Numbered from the stretch's first letter, positions 9,100-19,297 are shown. The stretch: 64,000 nt of DNA from Stramentimicrobium sp964433555 (GCA_964433555.1 CAYSRG010000011.1:4472-68471), one strand, 5' to 3'. A program made the numbers and translations. The notes: generated by a model from the sequence alone, not told the origin.

Positions 9100-12000
9100 A
9101 TGAAACACAAATTGATTACCTTAGATGGGAATACGGCAGCTGCTCATACTGCCTATCACCTTAGTGAGAATATCACGATTTATCCGATAACACCTTCTTC
9201 AGTGATGGGAGAATTAGCGGATTTATGGGCATTTCAGGAGAAAAAAAATATCTGGGGAGCAGTTCCCTTTGTAGCCGAAATGCAGAGTGAGGCAGGAGCA
9301 GCTGGAGCTGTTCACGGATCACTGCAAAGAGGAGCACTGACTACTACCTTTACCGCCTCTCAGGGATTACTGCTCATGCTTCCCAATATGTTTAAAATTG
9401 CTGGTGAATTGACACCTGCAGTATTTAATGTTTCAGCCCGCTCAGTGGCAATGCATGCCTTGTCTATTTTTGGTGACCATTCTGATGTAATGGCTGCCAG
9501 AACTACAGGTTTTGCTTTATTGGCAGCTGCCTCTGTACAGGAGGCCATGGATTTTCCGTTAATTGCCCAGACCGCATCCCTGAAATCCAGAGTGCCGTTT
9601 CTACATTTCTTTGATGGATTCCGTACTTCTCACGAAATATCCAAGGTAGAGCTATTGGAAAATGAAGAGATGAAAAAGATGATTAACGATGATCTTATAT
9701 ATCAGCATAGAGCTCGCTCACTTTCTCCGGAACGTCCATTTATCAGGGGAACGGCTCAAAATCCGGATGTATTTTTTCAGGCACGAGAGGGATGTAATCC
9801 TTTTTATGATAAATGTGCTGATATAGTAGAGGAAACGATGAAAGAATTTAAGGAAATTACCGGCAGAGAATATCATCTCTTCCAATATGCAGGTGCTCCT
9901 GATGCACAATATGTCATTATACTAATGGGTTCAGGTTGTGAGACGGTTCAGGAAACTGTAGAATATCTGGTAGGAAAAGGTGAAAAGGTAGGCTTGATAA
10001 AAGTAAGACTATTCAGACCGTTCTCAGTGAAGCATCTCTATAAAGCTATCCCTGAGACCGCCAGGAAGTTAGGTGTCTTAGATAGAACCAAAGAACCAGG
10101 CAGTGCAGGTGAGCCTTTATACATAGATGTCTTATCTGGTATTAATGAATATATGAGCGAGAATGGCATTGATAGAAAAATAAAGGTCGTGGGTGGAAGA
10201 TATGGATTATCATCTAAGGAATTTACACCAGCCATGGTTATGGGAGTATTTAATGAGATAAAGAAAGAGAAGCCTATGAATCACTTTACCGTTGGCATTA
10301 ATGATGATGTAACGCATAAAAGTGTCAAATACCCGGAGCATTTCCATATCGAACCGGCTGACAGAGTTAGAGCTGTTTTCTATGGATTAGGTTCAGACGG
10401 AACGGTAAGCGCTAATAAGAGTTCTATCAAAATCATCGGAGAAGAGACAGATAATTATGCTCAAGGTTACTTTGTCTATGATTCCAGAAAAGCAGGTTCA
10501 TTAACGATTTCCCATTTACGTTTTGGCAAAGATCCTGTTCATTCACCATACTTAATTCAAAAGGCAAACTTTGTGGGTTGTCATCAGTTCTCATTCCTGG
10601 AAAAATATGATGTCTTAAAATATGCAGAGGATAACGCCGTCTTGCTGTTAAACAGCCCTTATCCTTCTGAAGAAGTTTGGGATAAAATTCCCAGAGAAGT
10701 TCAGGAAAAAATAATCGAAAAAAAGATTAAACTATATGCTATCAATGCTTATCAGATTGCCAGGGAAACTGATCTCGGTGTCAGAATTAATACCGTAATG
10801 CAAACAGCGTTCTTCCTGTTGAGCAAGATATTGCCTGAGGATGTTGCTATTGATAAGATTAAACAATTCATCAAAAAATCTTATGGAACTAAGGGAGAAG
10901 CAATTCTTAATAAAAATAATCAGGCAGTTGATTTGGCTAAAGAATCTATTCAGGAAATAAAAGTACCTCCCCAAGCTGATGGTACTATCAGCAAAAAAGA
11001 AACCGTTTCTGCTGAGGCTCCCAGATTTGTCCGTGAAGTGACTGCTAAGATGATTGCCCAGGAAGGAGACGATATTCCGGTAAGTGCCTTTGAACCTGAC
11101 GGAACTTTCCCTTCGGGAACTACCAAATGGGAAAAGAGAAATATTGCCCAGGAAATACCTGAATGGGATCCCGATATCTGCATTCAATGCGGAAATTGTG
11201 CTTTTGTCTGTCCCCATGCAGTAATTAGAAGTAAAATCTACTCTCCTGATTTGCTTACTGATGCACCGGAAAACTTTAAATCAGCTGATACTAAAATCAA
11301 GGAATTCCAGGGACAAAAGTTTACCTTGCAAATCTCTCCTGAAGATTGTACCGGTTGTGGTTTGTGTGTGGAAACCTGTCCTGCTAAAAATAAGCAAGAG
11401 CCTGGTAAGAAAGCTATTAATATGGTTCCAGTAGACAAAATACAAAAACAGGAAAAGAAAAACTGGCAATTTTTTGAAAGCATTCCCTTGGTTGAGAGAG
11501 AAAAACTACAGTTTAGTCGTATCAGAGATTTACAATTTGCCCAGCCCTTATTTGAATTCTCCGGAGCCTGTGCTGGTTGTGGTGAAACACCGTATGTAAA
11601 ACTTGTCAGTCAATTATTTGGAGATAGAATGATTGTAGCAAATGCAACTGGTTGTTCCTCAATTTATGGTGGTAACCTTCCTGCTACACCGTGGACCTTT
11701 AATCAGAATGGACGTGGGCCAGCCTGGTCTAATTCTCTTTTTGAAGATAATGCCGAATTTGGCTATGGCTTACGGTTGGCAGTAGATCAGCAGAAGAAAA
11801 TGGCTATTAACCTGTTAGCACAGCTGAAAGATGAAATTGGCGAAAGCCTGGTTAAGGAATTGACAGAAGCTAAACAGGCTGATGAAAACGAAATTCAGAA
11901 ACAAAGGGAAAGGGTAGAGCAATTACATAAAAAATTACAGAACATCTCTAAAGAAGAAGCCAGACAATTAGAAAGCTTAGCAGAAGCTTTGATAGAAAAG

Positions 12001-12654
12001 AGTGTCTGGATAATTGGCGGAGATGGCTGGGCTTATGATATTGGTTACGGTGGATTAGATCATGTAATTGCCCAAAAACAGAATGTCAATATCCTGGTCT
12101 TAGATACTGAAGTTTATTCTAATACCGGTGGACAGATGTCCAAAGCAACGCCTTTAGGTGCTGTGGCAAAATTTGCTGCAGGTGGAAAAGAAATGGCTAA
12201 AAAAGACCTGGCTATGATGGCGGTGAATTATGGCCATGTTTATGTGGCGAGAATAGTCTTAGGAGCAGACATGAATCAGGCTATCAGAGTCATTCGCGAA
12301 GCCGAAGCTTATCAAGGCCCCTCTTTGATTGTAGCTTATTGTCCCTGTGCTGGACATGGTTATGATTTAAAAAATAGCATAAAGCAACAAAAAGCAGCAG
12401 TAGCATCCGGATACTGGCCTTTAATGCACTATAATCCAGAATTAAAGAAAGAAGGTAAGAATCCTTTTGTGCTGGACAGCAAAGCCCCCAGTATCCCATT
12501 AGAAGAATATATATATGCTGAGAATAGATACAGAATCCTGACCTACAGTAAACCTGGAATTGCAAAAGAATACCATAAGAGAGCTCAAGAGGAAGTATTG
12601 AATCGCTGGAAAATATATGAAAAATGGGCGAAGGATGAGAATTCTCAAAAATAA
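9100..12654 (+). CDS. nifJ: pyruvate:ferredoxin (flavodoxin) oxidoreductase, single chain
   Basis: Single-polypeptide PFOR of 1184 residues, the usual length. Domains in order: TPP-pyrimidine domain (YPITPSSVMGELAD), domain II, the gamma-like domain (from about residue 430), a two-cluster ferredoxin domain (CIQCGNCAFVCPHAV and CTGCGLCVETCPAKN, about 685-760), and the TPP-pyrophosphate domain with GDGWAYDIGYGG and SNTGGQMSKAT. The extra cysteines for a third cluster are in ACAGCGETPY. It turns pyruvate and CoA into acetyl-CoA, CO2 and reduced ferredoxin in the cytoplasm. A clear AAAGGAAAG precedes the ATG. Confidence 0.96.
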   Translation: MKHKLITLDGNTAAAHTAYHLSENITIYPITPSSVMGELADLWAFQEKKNIWGAVPFVAEMQSEAGAAGAVHGSLQRGALTTTFTASQGLLLMLPNMFKIAGELTPAVFNVSARSVAMHALSIFGDHSDVMAARTTGFALLAAASVQEAMDFPLIAQTASLKSRVPFLHFFDGFRTSHEISKVELLENEEMKKMINDDLIYQHRARSLSPERPFIRGTAQNPDVFFQAREGCNPFYDKCADIVEETMKEFKEITGREYHLFQYAGAPDAQYVIILMGSGCETVQETVEYLVGKGEKVGLIKVRLFRPFSVKHLYKAIPETARKLGVLDRTKEPGSAGEPLYIDVLSGINEYMSENGIDRKIKVVGGRYGLSSKEFTPAMVMGVFNEIKKEKPMNHFTVGINDDVTHKSVKYPEHFHIEPADRVRAVFYGLGSDGTVSANKSSIKIIGEETDNYAQGYFVYDSRKAGSLTISHLRFGKDPVHSPYLIQKANFVGCHQFSFLEKYDVLKYAEDNAVLLLNSPYPSEEVWDKIPREVQEKIIEKKIKLYAINAYQIARETDLGVRINTVMQTAFFLLSKILPEDVAIDKIKQFIKKSYGTKGEAILNKNNQAVDLAKESIQEIKVPPQADGTISKKETVSAEAPRFVREVTAKMIAQEGDDIPVSAFEPDGTFPSGTTKWEKRNIAQEIPEWDPDICIQCGNCAFVCPHAVIRSKIYSPDLLTDAPENFKSADTKIKEFQGQKFTLQISPEDCTGCGLCVETCPAKNKQEPGKKAINMVPVDKIQKQEKKNWQFFESIPLVEREKLQFSRIRDLQFAQPLFEFSGACAGCGETPYVKLVSQLFGDRMIVANATGCSSIYGGNLPATPWTFNQNGRGPAWSNSLFEDNAEFGYGLRLAVDQQKKMAINLLAQLKDEIGESLVKELTEAKQADENEIQKQRERVEQLHKKLQNISKEEARQLESLAEALIEKSVWIIGGDGWAYDIGYGGLDHVIAQKQNVNILVLDTEVYSNTGGQMSKATPLGAVAKFAAGGKEMAKKDLAMMAVNYGHVYVARIVLGADMNQAIRVIREAEAYQGPSLIVAYCPCAGHGYDLKNSIKQQKAAVASGYWPLMHYNPELKKEGKNPFVLDSKAPSIPLEEYIYAENRYRILTYSKPGIAKEYHKRAQEEVLNRWKIYEKWAKDENSQK

Positions 12655-12683
12655 ATAAAAAGATAGAATAGGAGGATAAGTAA

Positions 12684-13682
12684 GTGGTCGATTTAAATAC
12701 CAGTTATTTAGGTATGAAATTGAAGAATCCCTTAGTTGCCTCTGCTTCTCCGTTATGTGAGAATATCGAAAACATCAAGCAGATGGAAAAAAGCGGTATT
12801 GCGGCGGTAGTCTTGCATTCACTATTTGAAGAGCAAGTTATTCTACAAGAGAAAGAACTGGACTATGCCTTAACTCAAGGCACAGAGAGTTATGCCGAAT
12901 CTTTGAGCTATTTTCCTGATGTGAACGATTATCATTTTTCACCTGATGAATATGTGGAATATATTAGTAAAGTGAAGAAGGCTGTCGATATACCGATTAT
13001 CGGCAGCCTAAATGGCATTTCTAATAGTGGTTGGATTCGTTATGCTAAAAAGATTGAGGAAGCTGGTGCAGATGCCTTGGAGCTGAATATTTATTATTTA
13101 CCAACCAGAGTTAATATTTCCTGCCAGGAGTTAGAGAAAATTTATCTTGATCTGGTAAGGGAATTAAGGCAAAATATAAAAATACCCATAGCGTTAAAAC
13201 TTAGTCCCTATTTCAATTCAATTGTTCACTTAGCCGAAAAATTGGTCAGGGAAGGAGCCAATGGATTGGTACTATTTAATCGATTTTACCAGCCCGATAT
13301 CGATTTAATGGAAATGTTGGTGACTCCCAATCTAGAATTAAGTTCCTCTTCTGAATTGCGATTACGATTAAGATGGATAGGAATTTTGTATAATAAGGTT
13401 AAGGCGGATTTAGCAGTTACCGGTGGAGTTCATACAGTGGAGGATATTCTAAAAAGTATAATGGCCGGAGCCCAAGTAACCATGATGACCTCAGCGTTAT
13501 TAGAAAAGGGAATTCCTTATATCGGAATGCTTATAAAAGGTACTGAAGAATGGTTAAGAAGGAATAATTACCAGTCTATTAGTGAACTGAAAGGCTTATT
13601 AAGCCATCAAAATGTGAAGGAAACTGATGCTTTTGAAAGAGCAAATTACATGAAGGTGTTGCAGTCATATCATCTTGAATAA
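12684..13682 (+). CDS. dihydroorotate dehydrogenase-like FMN protein
   Basis: TIM-barrel flavoprotein of 332 residues resembling PyrD-type enzymes: NTSYLGMKLKNPLVASASPL at the start, IGSLNGISNSGWIRYAKKIEEAGADALELN in the middle and VTGGVHTVEDILKSIMAGAQ for the FMN phosphate near the end. The GTG start follows AGGAGG. It sits 30 bases after nifJ; this pairing recurs in other anaerobes, so the product may serve amino acid or pyruvate redox metabolism instead of pyrimidine synthesis. The substrate is unknown. Confidence 0.85.
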   Translation: MVDLNTSYLGMKLKNPLVASASPLCENIENIKQMEKSGIAAVVLHSLFEEQVILQEKELDYALTQGTESYAESLSYFPDVNDYHFSPDEYVEYISKVKKAVDIPIIGSLNGISNSGWIRYAKKIEEAGADALELNIYYLPTRVNISCQELEKIYLDLVRELRQNIKIPIALKLSPYFNSIVHLAEKLVREGANGLVLFNRFYQPDIDLMEMLVTPNLELSSSSELRLRLRWIGILYNKVKADLAVTGGVHTVEDILKSIMAGAQVTMMTSALLEKGIPYIGMLIKGTEEWLRRNNYQSISELKGLLSHQNVKETDAFERANYMKVLQSYHLE

Positions 13683-13871
13683 TTCGCTCTATTGCTTATA
13701 ATTGTTTAAAATATTTAAAAATATCTGGGTAAAAAAATAGATTAAAAACATTATTATCTACTATAATAAACTAGAAATTATATACGATATACTAATATAG
13801 AATGATTTCAGTGGAGTGAAGTCCTCTGGCAATCTTGAATAATTCATATTATTAACAGAAAGGTTTGTTAG

Positions 13872-14741
13872 ATGGAACAAGTTATGGCAATAGACTGGTG
13901 GGCTCATATTCCTGAGTATATTAATCCAGTGCTGATATCTTTTGGTCAGTTTAAGATATATTGGTATGGACTCATGTATCCAGTGGGTTTTTTAACTGCC
14001 TTTTTTCTGGTAATATATCGTATTCGTTCTGAAAAATTGATTCTGGAAGAATCTATGGTTTTCGATTTTCTACTCTGGGCTATTATCAGTGCTGTCCTTG
14101 GTGGCAGAATAGGACATGTTGTTACTTCTGATTTGAGTTATTACCTGGCAAATCCCTGGAAAATTATTTTACCTTTTGATTTTTCGGAAGGTTTACGCTA
14201 TACCGGTATCCTGGGTATGTCTTATCATGGTGGGGTAATTACCCTGGTTCTGGCATATATATTATTCTGTTATATTCGTAAATTTAACCACTGGCAATTT
14301 GCAGATATAGTTGTTCCGGCAATTCCTGCTGGATATACTTTCGGAAGAATTGGTAATTTTATTAATGGAGAATTATATGGAAAGGTAACTGCTCTGCCCT
14401 GGGGAATGTATTTTCCTGCCGATCCTACCCATCAATTACGACATCCCAGCCAACTGTATGAAGCATTTTTTGAAGGAATAGTTCTTTTTATTATTTTATG
14501 GAGCTTACGTAAAAAGAAATGGTTTAATGGTTTAACTCTAAGTGTCTATCTGATAGGATATGGAATAATTCGCTTTGTTATTGAGTTTATCAGGGAGCCA
14601 TCTGGAATGGTAAAATTATATCTAGAATTTATGAATCTTGCACAGGTCATGTCTTTATTAATGATTGTTGTCGGTCTGCTCATCATATTCATCAGAAAAG
14701 ACAAACCTTATTTACCCATAGTCAGGGAGGGGGAAGAATGA
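13872..14741 (+). CDS. lgt: prolipoprotein diacylglyceryl transferase
   Basis: Membrane enzyme of 289 residues that moves diacylglycerol from phosphatidylglycerol to the lipobox cysteine of prolipoproteins. The Lgt signature GRIGNFINGELYG is present, with WYGLMYPVGF early, GGRIGHVV for another conserved arginine, and HPSQLYEAFFEG. About seven membrane segments. The ATG follows AGAAAGG. Its stop codon overlaps the ATG of a tiny hydrophobic reading frame (14738-14818). Confidence 0.94.
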   Translation: MEQVMAIDWWAHIPEYINPVLISFGQFKIYWYGLMYPVGFLTAFFLVIYRIRSEKLILEESMVFDFLLWAIISAVLGGRIGHVVTSDLSYYLANPWKIILPFDFSEGLRYTGILGMSYHGGVITLVLAYILFCYIRKFNHWQFADIVVPAIPAGYTFGRIGNFINGELYGKVTALPWGMYFPADPTHQLRHPSQLYEAFFEGIVLFIILWSLRKKKWFNGLTLSVYLIGYGIIRFVIEFIREPSGMVKLYLEFMNLAQVMSLLMIVVGLLIIFIRKDKPYLPIVREGEE

Positions 14742-14818
14742 ATAGCCAATTCTTAATATTTTTAGCTATCATTGCTTTAGTGGCATTACTATTTAGTGAT
14801 GGATATCTAAATTTATGA
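14738..14818 (+). CDS. possible small membrane peptide coupled to lgt
   Basis: A 26-residue reading frame starts with an ATG that shares the ATGA overlap with the lgt stop and stands just after a strong GGAGGGGG sequence. The peptide is almost entirely one hydrophobic helix (NSQFLIFLAIIALVALLFSDG). The overlap, ribosome binding site and amino acid make-up suggest a real product, but no family is recognised, and a chance frame cannot be excluded. Confidence 0.4.
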   Translation: MNSQFLIFLAIIALVALLFSDGYLNL

Positions 14819-14903
14819 AACTCAGATATTAGTCAGTGCAATTACCGTACCGAAGGATTCAGTACCATTAGGTAAATCTGGCTAAAAATTAAAGGAGGGA
14901 ATC

Positions 14904-15476
14904 ATGTTAAGTGATTTAATTAAAAAAAGTCGTAGTTATCGTCGCTTTGATGAAAGCAAGAAGATAAGTAAAAAAGAGCTGGTAGATTTAGTTGATTTAG
15001 CAAGATTATCTCCTTCTGCGGCCAATCGGCAGCCGCTAAAATATTATTTATCCTACACAAAGGAAAGAAATGAACTTATATTTAACACCCTTGCCTGGGC
15101 TGCTTATTTGAAGAATTGGAAAGGACCTGCCCAGGGAGAACGACCTACAGCCTATATTATTATTTTAGGTGATAATAACATTGCTACTAATTTTGGTGTA
15201 GATCCTGGTATAGCAGCCCAAAGCATACTACTGGGTGCCACTGAGAAAGGATTAGGAGGTTGCATATTTGGTGCTGTAGCCCGCGATAGGTTGAGAACTT
15301 TGCTTAATATATCTTCTCAATATGAAATACTATATGTACTGGCTATTGGCTATCCAATTGAAAAAATTCAGATAGACGAAATAGGTTCACATGGAAATAT
15401 CCAATATTGGCGTGATGAAAATCAAGTGCATCATGTACCCAAAAGACCTCTTTCTGAAATAATCATTTCCCAATAG
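14904..15476 (+). CDS. nitroreductase-family FMN protein
   Basis: Nitroreductase-fold protein of 190 residues. The N-terminal FMN-phosphate motif is RSYRRF, followed by LARLSPSAANRQPLKYYL; the centre has DPGIAAQSILLGATEKGLGGCIFGAV, the typical second flavin-binding helix. It probably reduces small aromatic or quinone-like compounds with NAD(P)H; the true substrate is unknown. GGAGG precedes the ATG. Confidence 0.85.
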   Translation: MLSDLIKKSRSYRRFDESKKISKKELVDLVDLARLSPSAANRQPLKYYLSYTKERNELIFNTLAWAAYLKNWKGPAQGERPTAYIIILGDNNIATNFGVDPGIAAQSILLGATEKGLGGCIFGAVARDRLRTLLNISSQYEILYVLAIGYPIEKIQIDEIGSHGNIQYWRDENQVHHVPKRPLSEIIISQ

Positions 15477-15523
15477 CGGATTATCCCGACAATATAAAAA
15501 ATAATATTTAAAGGAAGAATAAG

Positions 15524-16228
15524 GTGAATATTCTGCGTGTTATATTCTGGATTATATTTATAATTTCAATTCCCCTATTATTGATTTCTTCGACAGTAGT
15601 TCTGGAACTCAACTTTCTACCTTTTTATGAGTATGCTTATCAAAAGTACCATATTAGTGAAGCAACTGGCTTTGCCAATGACCAATTAATGGTGATTACC
15701 CGTCACCTGATTCAATTTTTTAACGATAAAATAACCACTGTCCAGCTGATGATAGAAAATAACGGCAAACCAATGTACCTATTCCACGACTATGAAATAG
15801 AACACCTAAATGATGTGAAGGTGCTTTTCCGCTATACATTCCAGGTTTTAATTGTTACTCTTTTATACTGCTTAGGCTATCTTTGTTTTACCAGAGTAAA
15901 TCAAAATAAAAAGAAATGGTATTATTTTTGGAAGGGATTAAGAAAGGGTAATATCTTAACCCTCGTCTTGTTGCTTGGTTTGGGAATTGCTATATTTTTT
16001 GGTTTTCATAGTCTTTTTACCAAGTTCCATTATCTGGTTTTTGGAGATCCCCGGAATTCACCATGGATGCTAGATCCCAGAACAGATTATTTAATTATGA
16101 TGTATCCCCTAAATTTCTGGCAGGATGCTGTAATACTGGGAATTGGTGTGATGATTTTTACTGCTCTGCTTTTAATCTTTATTAGCAGTATTGCTCTGAT
16201 TAAGTATCGTAAAAGGATTAGATATTAG
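15524..16228 (+). CDS. DUF1461/TIGR01906 integral membrane protein
   Basis: Membrane protein of 234 residues. One N-terminal hydrophobic helix (about 5-28), an outer loop with YEYAYQKYHISEATGF, then three more helices, and between the last two the block LVFGDPRNSPWMLDP-DYLIMMYP. This arrangement fits the TIGR01906 (DUF1461) family of unknown function. The GTG start follows AAGGAAG. It seems grouped with the next small membrane gene. Confidence 0.72.
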   Translation: MNILRVIFWIIFIISIPLLLISSTVVLELNFLPFYEYAYQKYHISEATGFANDQLMVITRHLIQFFNDKITTVQLMIENNGKPMYLFHDYEIEHLNDVKVLFRYTFQVLIVTLLYCLGYLCFTRVNQNKKKWYYFWKGLRKGNILTLVLLLGLGIAIFFGFHSLFTKFHYLVFGDPRNSPWMLDPRTDYLIMMYPLNFWQDAVILGIGVMIFTALLLIFISSIALIKYRKRIRY

Positions 16229-16254
16229 AGAATAATATTGAACAGGAATAGGTT

Positions 16255-16617
16255 ATGGCGACCATTATTTTATTACTGACCATTGTTGCTACTGCAGTAC
16301 TGGGTACTTTACCATTGTTAGGTCCTATCCTTTCAGGTGCTCTAGCCGGATTTATGGCTGTTAAGAAGGAACTAGCTTTAGTGATTGGTTTTTTGGGAGC
16401 AATAATTGGCGGAGTGTTCTGCAGGATTCTTTTTGCCTATTCTGGAAATACCTGGCATCAAAATCTAATAACTATTTTCGGTAGCAGAGCTGCCCATTAT
16501 ACCGAAATTATTATTAGGGGGAATCTTTTTTCCCTGGTACTTTATTTTGGTTTATCAGGTCTTATAGGTGCGTACGCTGGGATTTTCTTAAGTAATAGAA
16601 GAAAGAAAGTGCAATAA
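16255..16617 (+). CDS. small glycine-rich membrane protein
   Basis: Hypothetical membrane protein of 120 residues with three to four hydrophobic helices rich in Gly, Ala and Leu (GALAGFMAVKKELALVIGFLGAIIGGVF). No catalytic motif is visible and I do not recognise the family. It starts 26 bases after the TIGR01906 gene, so the two are probably transcribed together. Confidence 0.6.
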   Translation: MATIILLLTIVATAVLGTLPLLGPILSGALAGFMAVKKELALVIGFLGAIIGGVFCRILFAYSGNTWHQNLITIFGSRAAHYTEIIIRGNLFSLVLYFGLSGLIGAYAGIFLSNRRKKVQ

Positions 16618-16668
16618 TATACAATAGTTAAGTTTCTTTAAAATCTAAAGAAAGGAGAGTAGCAAATA

Positions 16669-17616
16669 ATGTCCTTAGCAATTAATGCTACCATTCCAGA
16701 AGGTATTGTTCTAGCAGCAGATAGTCGTCAATCATACCGCAATCGTAAAGGCATGGCTAGAATTGGTAGTGATAATGCCTCAAAACTTTTTCAGTTAAGC
16801 GGGAATATTGGTATCGCCATTACTGGACTGGCTTTTTTGCCCGAGAATGGTATCCCAAAGAGCATTGGTAGTTATATTAAGGAATTTGTTCAGAGAAATC
16901 AAGTAGACCAAAACTCGGTAGAAAATAATGCTGACCGGTTAATAAATTTATTTGAGGAAAAATATGATTGGCAGAATCAATTAATACAAGTAGAAGAGCG
17001 CATAAAGAATGAATTGATTATGCAACAATGTGAAGTATTAGAAATAAAGAGAAAAGAATCCTTCATTGATTTTCGTTATAAAGATCCCCATGGTCATACC
17101 AGGAGTGGAATAGGGAGAATTGACCCTATCAGTTTCATTATTGCCGGCATTAACGGTGATGATTCTTATCAGGTTTTTACCTGTCAAATACCTGGTGATA
17201 AAAAGAAGAACAGAGATAGTAAGGAAAGGGGAAGAGAATATGGGGCGAACTGGATTGGTCAGACTGATGTGGTATCCAGGATTGTTCTGGGATTTGATGG
17301 AAGAATAGGTAACTTACCCTTTATGGAAGAGATAGGAAACAGTATCGACAAAGAAATAATTGGGAAGCAACTTCGCAGCCTGGAATATGTCATTCAATGG
17401 GGGACTCTGACCCTTCAGGATGCCATTGATTTTTGTACTTTAATGATTGAAACGACTTCGGCTATTCAAAGATTTTCAGATGGGATTAAAGCAAATCCAG
17501 GTGACCTGCCGGGAGTAGGTGGATTGGTTGAAGTGTTAACTATCACACCGGAGGAAGGTTTTAAGTGGATTCGTAAAAAGAAGATTTTGGTACGTGATCA
17601 TCTTCAAATAGAATAA
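16669..17616 (+). CDS. proteasome-fold (Ntn hydrolase) protein, possible N-terminal serine
   Basis: Protein of 315 residues with the start of a 20S proteasome/HslV fold: IPEGIVLAADSRQS followed by ASKLFQLSGNIGIAITGLA. Aligning by eye with proteasome beta subunits, Asp17 corresponds to the D of AADSR and Lys33 to the K of SKLF. Position 1 falls on Ser2, so removal of the initiator Met would expose a serine instead of threonine. A charged insertion near 100-150 and a C-terminal tail (VLTITPEEGFKWIRKKK) extend it. No peptidase partner or ATPase is nearby. The fold is fairly sure; catalytic activity is not. Confidence 0.65.
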   Translation: MSLAINATIPEGIVLAADSRQSYRNRKGMARIGSDNASKLFQLSGNIGIAITGLAFLPENGIPKSIGSYIKEFVQRNQVDQNSVENNADRLINLFEEKYDWQNQLIQVEERIKNELIMQQCEVLEIKRKESFIDFRYKDPHGHTRSGIGRIDPISFIIAGINGDDSYQVFTCQIPGDKKKNRDSKERGREYGANWIGQTDVVSRIVLGFDGRIGNLPFMEEIGNSIDKEIIGKQLRSLEYVIQWGTLTLQDAIDFCTLMIETTSAIQRFSDGIKANPGDLPGVGGLVEVLTITPEEGFKWIRKKKILVRDHLQIE

Positions 17617-17632
17617 AGTTAAAAAATTATTT

Positions 17633-19045
17633 TTAACCGGTTAATTTATTAATAGCAAGTCGGAAAGAATTCCCTCTCTCGAATTCATTCGAGAACATAC
17701 CAAAACTGGTAGCTGCCGGTGAAAGGATGATGTTTGTCCCTGGAATTGCCTTCTGATAAGCTTTTTGGACAGCCTCAGTCATAGAATAACAGAGTTCAAT
17801 TTTATTATTTAGCTTGAGTTTTTGGAAATTGTTCCAGATGATTTCAGAAGCATTATATTCAGGATGCTGCAAAATCATTATATTAATAACATTTTTCTTA
17901 TTTTTAATAGTCTGACACAACTTATCATAGTTTAGTTTTTTATCTCTCCCTCCCAGAATCAGGATTAAGGGTTCTACTCCCAATGATTGGATAGCAGCAA
18001 TAGTAGCATCAGGGGTTGTAGCGCAGGTATCATTGTAAAAATTAATTCCGTTGAAGGTTTTAATTTTTTCTAATCGGTTTGGTATCCCCGGAAAAGTTTT
18101 AATACCTTCCCGGATGGAAGTCAAAGGAAGTTTATAGATAAAAAAGATGTTAGAGGCAGCCAGGATGTTACAAATATTATGAAGACCGGGGATTGGTATA
18201 TCACTAATGGTGCAAATTTCTGTTAATTCATTATTAAATTTAAAGATTAATTTATCTTCTTCAAGGTAACTGCCTTGAGTTACTTTGTTTTTGGCAGAAA
18301 ACCAGAATATTTTTGCTTTAGTTTCATGAGCAATATTTCTGGTAATGGGATTATCTAGATTGGTAATAAGATAGTCTGATCGATTCTGATATTGATAAAT
18401 TAATTTTTTAGAATGAACATAATCTGAAAAGCTACTATAGCGGTCTAAATGATCTGCGAGAATGTTAGTTAAAACAGATATATGGGGTTGAAAGGATATT
18501 TGAGAAAGACCTTCCAACTGCCAGCTGGAAATTTCTAATAAAACGATTGTGTTGGATTTAATTTCAGGTAAAATTTCAAATACAGAAATACCAATATTGC
18601 CGGCATGGACAATATCCTTTTTAGTCTGAAGAAAAGTATGATAAGTTAGATTAGTAACCGTACTTTTACCCTTTGTTCCTCCCACAGCAATCAGATTTTG
18701 AGAAGGGCAAATTTTAAGAAATAAAGATAAATCCGTTTCAATAGGAATACCATGAGTTCTGGCTACTTGTAAATATTTTGAATTATGTGGAACTGCTGGA
18801 TTCTGGATTATCATATCAGTATTAACAAAATCCTGAATACGATGCTGGCCTAAGACGAATTGGATATTGTTGTATTCCTTTAATTTATCCAATGTTTCTT
18901 GTAATTCATATTCTGTTTTAAGGTCAGTCACCAGAACATGTGCACCGGATTTTGCTAAAAACCGAGTAACACCTAAGCCACCTTGGTTTAAACCCAATCC
19001 CATCACGGTAATCTTTTTATTTTCCAAATCTATTACTTTCCTCAT
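17633..19045 (-). CDS. murD: UDP-N-acetylmuramoylalanine--D-glutamate ligase
   Basis: Mur ligase of 470 residues, alone on the minus strand. The N-terminal Rossmann domain begins KKITVMGLGLNQGGLGV; the ATP loop is GGTKGKSTVTNL; the central domain has LEISSWQLEGL and LTNILADHLDRYSSF; the C-terminal domain has NDTCATTPDATIAAI and ILGGRDKKLNYDKL. It adds D-glutamate to UDP-MurNAc-L-alanine in the cytoplasm. The ISSWQLE and DHLDRY motifs favour MurD over other Mur ligases. It converges on the proteasome-fold gene with only 16 bases between the stops. Confidence 0.92.
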   Translation of the reverse strand: MRKVIDLENKKITVMGLGLNQGGLGVTRFLAKSGAHVLVTDLKTEYELQETLDKLKEYNNIQFVLGQHRIQDFVNTDMIIQNPAVPHNSKYLQVARTHGIPIETDLSLFLKICPSQNLIAVGGTKGKSTVTNLTYHTFLQTKKDIVHAGNIGISVFEILPEIKSNTIVLLEISSWQLEGLSQISFQPHISVLTNILADHLDRYSSFSDYVHSKKLIYQYQNRSDYLITNLDNPITRNIAHETKAKIFWFSAKNKVTQGSYLEEDKLIFKFNNELTEICTISDIPIPGLHNICNILAASNIFFIYKLPLTSIREGIKTFPGIPNRLEKIKTFNGINFYNDTCATTPDATIAAIQSLGVEPLILILGGRDKKLNYDKLCQTIKNKKNVINIMILQHPEYNASEIIWNNFQKLKLNNKIELCYSMTEAVQKAYQKAIPGTNIILSPAATSFGMFSNEFERGNSFRLAINKLTG

Positions 19046-19297
19046 TGCCTTTAAAATCTTCCCTATAATAATATTACTATATCAAATCAATCAAAAAAAG
19101 AATAATTATTTTCTAGTTATTTTTGCTGGTAATTCCATCATGATATTTAAAAAATTTATTATTTATGCTCTAGGTAATAATTTTTTATGAGGGAAGAGAT
19201 ATAAATAGTGATAGAAACAGTTTCAAGAGATATAATAGTAAGCATTTTATATAGTTTTCTTTATTTAGCATTTAAGATAGAGAGATGATAGTAGTCA

